From: Lachnospiraceae bacterium UBA3772
GTDB taxonomy: Bacteria; Bacillota; Clostridia; Lachnospirales; Lachnospiraceae
Reading direction: 5' to 3'
NCBI GenBank assembly: GCA_002371025.1
Contig: DFFQ01000063.1
Location: 1 to 9,488 of the forward strand
DNA length: 9,488 bases
Below the pieces are notes generated by a model that searched no databases, was not told where the DNA came from, and saw nothing but the letters and a program-made list of their open reading frames with translations. How positions within the stretch are numbered: position 1 is the first letter of the stretch; every line of letters begins with the position of its first letter. The translations under genes and the position numbers were made by a program. Of this stretch, positions 7,053 through 9,488 are shown one piece after another.

Positions 7053-8318
7053 ATGGAAAAGAATATTCCTATTTATTTTGATAGCGTTGTCGTATCTTCT
7101 CCTTTCCAGGGAATTTCTGAAAGCAATCCGAATATCGGACGCCTTAAAGTGCGTGTTTTCACTAAATATGGTAATCGTAATGGTTCTTATATTACCGAAG
7201 AAGTTGCCAATCAATTGATTGAAAGCGCGACGCAAGGAAATACTCCTGTAGTTGGGTTCTTTGATCCTGCAACAAATAGCTGGGCTTCTCATAGCGGCCC
7301 GGCTTTAGCCAATGCTTATGGCTATGTTGAAAATTTTATTGGATGGGAACCTTTTGAAGATACTGATGGCGTTACTCGTGATTATGCAGTATTTTCAGTA
7401 GTATTATTTACAGATTATTTTAAAGAAGCCTCAAAAATTTTAGGTCAAAATCAAAGTATGGAACTTGATCCTGAGTCCATCACTGGTGCTTGGACTACAA
7501 TTGAAAATCAAGAATACTATGTTTATACTACTGCGAAAATGTTAGGATTCTGCATTATTGGAGAACATGAACCTTGTTTTTCTGTATCCTCGTTCTTTTC
7601 TAAGAATGATGATACTTATAATAATCAATTTGAAAAGTTCTCTTCATTATTGTTTGACCTCAGAACAAAAGTTGAAGAGGCTGAAAAAGAACTAGAGGGA
7701 GGAGAACAACCAATGAATGAGTTAGATAATATCGAAGTTGTAGAGTCAGTTGCTACTCCCGAGGAACCAGAAGTGCAATTTTCTGATGAGTTTGAACATG
7801 AAGAGGTTCAAGAAAATGTGGCAGAACCAGAAATAAATTCTGAAGAGCCTGTTGTAGAACCTGAACAGATGTCAGAATTTGAAGCGCTTCAGCAACAATA
7901 TAATGATTTACAAGCTTCTTATAATGAGTTACAGAGTAATTATGACGCGGCTCAGGCTCGTTTAACTGAAGCAGAGGCTTTTCAAAGCTCTGCTAATACC
8001 GAGCTTGAAACTCTGCGCAATCAAGTCGCGGAATTACAGACTTCTTTACAAGCTTATGAAGATGCAGCAGTGAGTGCAGAGAATGCTCGTAAGGAAGAAC
8101 TGGTAGAAAAATATGAAAAAATTTTAAAAGAAGAAGAAATCACCCCTATTAAGGGACAGATTAATGACTTTTCTTATGACGAATTGGAGAGTAAATTAGC
8201 TGTAATTTATGCACGTAAGCAGATTGAAGATGCTGCTGATCCCGCTAATAAAATTTCAGTACTTACTCCTCCGGAATCAGAATTTGCTTTATTAATGAAG
8301 CAATATAGGAAGAATTAA
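7053..8318 (+). CDS. Prohead protease fused to scaffold protein
   Basis: 421 residues, starting at ATG 7053 with AAGGAGG at 7039-7045, directly after the portal stop. Residues 1 to about 185 look like a capsid maturation protease: an NRNGSYITEEVA segment (41-52), H80 in ASHSG, and S135 in QSMELDP are the likely catalytic His and Ser, followed by LGFCIIGEHEPCF (164-176), a segment typical near the domain end of this family. From about 190 it turns acidic (rich in Glu, 221-270), then forms a long heptad-like coiled coil (about 273-357), and ends in a short helical tail ending QYRKN. The second half fits a scaffold that organises major capsid protein assembly and is then degraded by the protease. 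Neighbours (portal before, capsid genes after) agree. A strong internal start lies at codon 221. The exact peptidase family is not settled from sequence alone. Confidence 0.85.
   Translation: MEKNIPIYFDSVVVSSPFQGISESNPNIGRLKVRVFTKYGNRNGSYITEEVANQLIESATQGNTPVVGFFDPATNSWASHSGPALANAYGYVENFIGWEPFEDTDGVTRDYAVFSVVLFTDYFKEASKILGQNQSMELDPESITGAWTTIENQEYYVYTTAKMLGFCIIGEHEPCFSVSSFFSKNDDTYNNQFEKFSSLLFDLRTKVEEAEKELEGGEQPMNELDNIEVVESVATPEEPEVQFSDEFEHEEVQENVAEPEINSEEPVVEPEQMSEFEALQQQYNDLQASYNELQSNYDAAQARLTEAEAFQSSANTELETLRNQVAELQTSLQAYEDAAVSAENARKEELVEKYEKILKEEEITPIKGQINDFSYDELESKLAVIYARKQIEDAADPANKISVLTPPESEFALLMKQYRKN
7713..8318 (+). CDS. Nested scaffold protein from an internal in-frame start
   Basis: AGGGAGGAG at 7696-7704 is followed, 8 nt later, by ATG 7713, which is codon 221 of the protease-scaffold gene and in the same frame. 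Translation here would make a 201-residue scaffold alone: an acidic N-terminal stretch, the coiled coil, and the C-terminal tail likely to touch the capsid protein. It mirrors the arrangement of lambda C and Nu3, where the scaffold is made in excess over the protease from an internal start. The signal is directly visible; use in vivo is inferred. Confidence 0.65.
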   Translation: MNELDNIEVVESVATPEEPEVQFSDEFEHEEVQENVAEPEINSEEPVVEPEQMSEFEALQQQYNDLQASYNELQSNYDAAQARLTEAEAFQSSANTELETLRNQVAELQTSLQAYEDAAVSAENARKEELVEKYEKILKEEEITPIKGQINDFSYDELESKLAVIYARKQIEDAADPANKISVLTPPESEFALLMKQYRKN

Positions 8319-8332
8319 GGAGGTAAAATATT

Positions 8333-8926
8333 ATGGGTATGAATCGTTTTCCAGTTGAAGAATATGCAACTCTAGAACTTAATCAAGTTGCCTTCCCAAA
8401 GACTGGCATGGTAGTTTCTCAGACTCCTCTTGGAGCTAAATTTACCACTGATAGTAGTGTATCCGGCGCTTATGGCGTTTGTGAAAATGGCATGTGGGTT
8501 GTAGCTGATAAAGCTGCTGGCGTTATTGACGCTCCAGCTGCTGTAACTGACAAGCCTATCGGTATTGTTTATACCGCTGAAAAAGAATATGATATGTATC
8601 ATTATGGTCTAAAGACTTTTGGCCGCAAGGTTGCTGGCGACTATCCTCGTGTAGGTATTTTAGGTGTTGGTGATACTGTAACCACAAATTGCTTACAGTA
8701 TAATACCGATAATTTTGCTAATGATACTGCTTTAGATACTTATCTAAAGGGTGATTTAACTGCAGCTGCAACCGCCGCTTATGTAATAGTAAAGGCTGGT
8801 TCTCCTGTTCCTGAAATTGTTAAAGCTCTACCCCAGAACTATGCTGGTGCTTATGGCAGAGTCGTAAAATATTATACTGTACCTAACGGCGAAAAAGGCG
8901 TTAAGTATCAAATGTTACGCGTGTAA
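8333..8926 (+). CDS. Putative head decoration or capsid-stabilising protein
   Basis: 197 residues, starting at ATG 8333 with AGGAGG at 8318-8323, which begins at the last base of the previous stop. No motif assigns it with certainty. It is rich in Gly, Ala, Val and Thr, has few charged runs, and appears to be mostly beta strand, as expected for a capsid surface or cement protein. There is no signal peptide or membrane segment. The position between the scaffold and the major capsid protein is where decoration proteins commonly lie in phages with an HK97-type head, and it has its own strong ribosome binding site, fitting a protein made in high amounts. Alternatives are a minor head protein or a fibre-like head protein. 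The call is from context. Confidence 0.5.
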   Translation: MGMNRFPVEEYATLELNQVAFPKTGMVVSQTPLGAKFTTDSSVSGAYGVCENGMWVVADKAAGVIDAPAAVTDKPIGIVYTAEKEYDMYHYGLKTFGRKVAGDYPRVGILGVGDTVTTNCLQYNTDNFANDTALDTYLKGDLTAAATAAYVIVKAGSPVPEIVKALPQNYAGAYGRVVKYYTVPNGEKGVKYQMLRV

Positions 8927-8941
8927 TAGGAGGTGCGAACT

Positions 8942-9488
8942 ATGAATACTCTACAAATGCTAATGAATGGTGTTTTCGGCCGCAAGGTTCCTGCTGAGTT
9001 CGCTGCCGAGAATTACGATTATGAAAAGGCTCTACATGATGAGCTAGTAAAATTACTTTGCGATGATAACGGTAAACTAAATCGTTATAAGTTTGAACGC
9101 AATAAGTATGATCTATTTGAACTACTTTCCGAGAATCTAGATGAAGTGCTTCCTATTAGCGTTGCTGCTGCTATTGAAGCTTTTGCTGAAGTTCGTCGTC
9201 TACCTCAGGGTTCTCGTCCTGAATTCTTAGTGACTCGTGGTAAGCAACGCGGTAAGCAGTTTGTTACTCGCGCTACTGAGTCTGGTAATTATGAGACTTT
9301 CCGTCTTGATCGTGATCGTTTTGACGTATATCCTGTCGCTATTGGCGGTGCTGGATATGTTGATTTCGAGCGCTATCTAGATGGTGTTGAAAGTATTACT
9401 GATATTTATGAAGTAATTAACGAAGGTATGGCCGATCGTATCTTTGAAATGGTACAAGAAGCTCTACTCAAGACTTGGAATATGGCTG
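8942..9488 (+). CDS. Major capsid protein, HK97-like (N-terminal part, cut by window end)
   Basis: Starts at ATG 8942 with AGGAGGTG at 8928-8935, 15 bp after the previous gene, and stays open through 182 codons to the end of the window. The N-terminal helical part (residues about 1-70, with NRYKFERNKYDLFELLSENL at 47-66), then SVAAAIEAFAEVRRLPQGSRPEFLVTRG-type sequence (the opening of the capsid domain), and position after protease-scaffold and decoration genes all support a major capsid protein. The protein is charged at the N-terminus, consistent with a region removed or packed during maturation. Leucine is mostly CTA (11 of 18 in the visible part) and arginine CGT or CGC, a bias stronger than in the intron endonuclease. 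The fold assignment comes from context and resemblance. Confidence 0.8.
   Translation, partial: MNTLQMLMNGVFGRKVPAEFAAENYDYEKALHDELVKLLCDDNGKLNRYKFERNKYDLFELLSENLDEVLPISVAAAIEAFAEVRRLPQGSRPEFLVTRGKQRGKQFVTRATESGNYETFRLDRDRFDVYPVAIGGAGYVDFERYLDGVESITDIYEVINEGMADRIFEMVQEALLKTWNMA

Overview
The window is a stretch of a tailed double-stranded DNA phage or prophage (Caudoviricetes) covering the packaging and head-morphogenesis module. All genes are on the + strand. The host is probably a low-GC Gram-positive bacterium. The reasons are AT-rich coding sequence, near-perfect AGGAGG-type ribosome binding sites before most genes, a consensus sigma-A promoter and a TTG start. No integrase, tRNA or host gene is present, so a free phage and a prophage cannot be told apart.

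Layout. Positions 1-223 are non-coding and structured: three imperfect 25-bp palindromes built on GACA-T-TGTC, a degenerate fourth copy at the same spacing, then a 74% GC block of nested palindromes. A TTGACT-17-TACAAT promoter at 224-252 starts the operon. Two overlapping genes (292-1593 and 1553-2485) follow; both encode zinc-ribbon proteins of unknown exact function, in the place where a small terminase subunit is expected. The large terminase gene comes next and is split by a group I intron (2614-3840) that carries an EDxHD/Vsr-like homing endonuclease gene. Exon 1 (2478-2613) and exon 2 (3841-5489) join to give a 594-residue TerL. Then come the portal (5495-7039), a fused prohead protease and scaffold (7053-8318) with a nested in-frame start for the scaffold alone (7713), a putative head decoration protein (8333-8926), and the first 182 codons of the major capsid protein (8942 to the window end).

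How it works together. TerL (ATPase and nuclease) with its DNA-recognition partner or partners packages DNA through the portal into a procapsid. The procapsid is built from the major capsid protein around the coiled-coil scaffold, matured by the protease, and probably stabilised by the 197-residue protein. The palindrome array and GC block directly upstream of the packaging genes are candidate packaging (cos/pac) or operator sequences.

The least ordinary items are the palindrome array, the twin zinc ribbons with identical cysteine spacing in adjacent overlapping genes, the terL intron whose splice sites can be fixed from P1/P10 pairing and whose endonuclease gene runs into the ribozyme core, and the nested scaffold start. 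I did not find clear evidence of a wholly new system. The upstream array is the best candidate for something undescribed.
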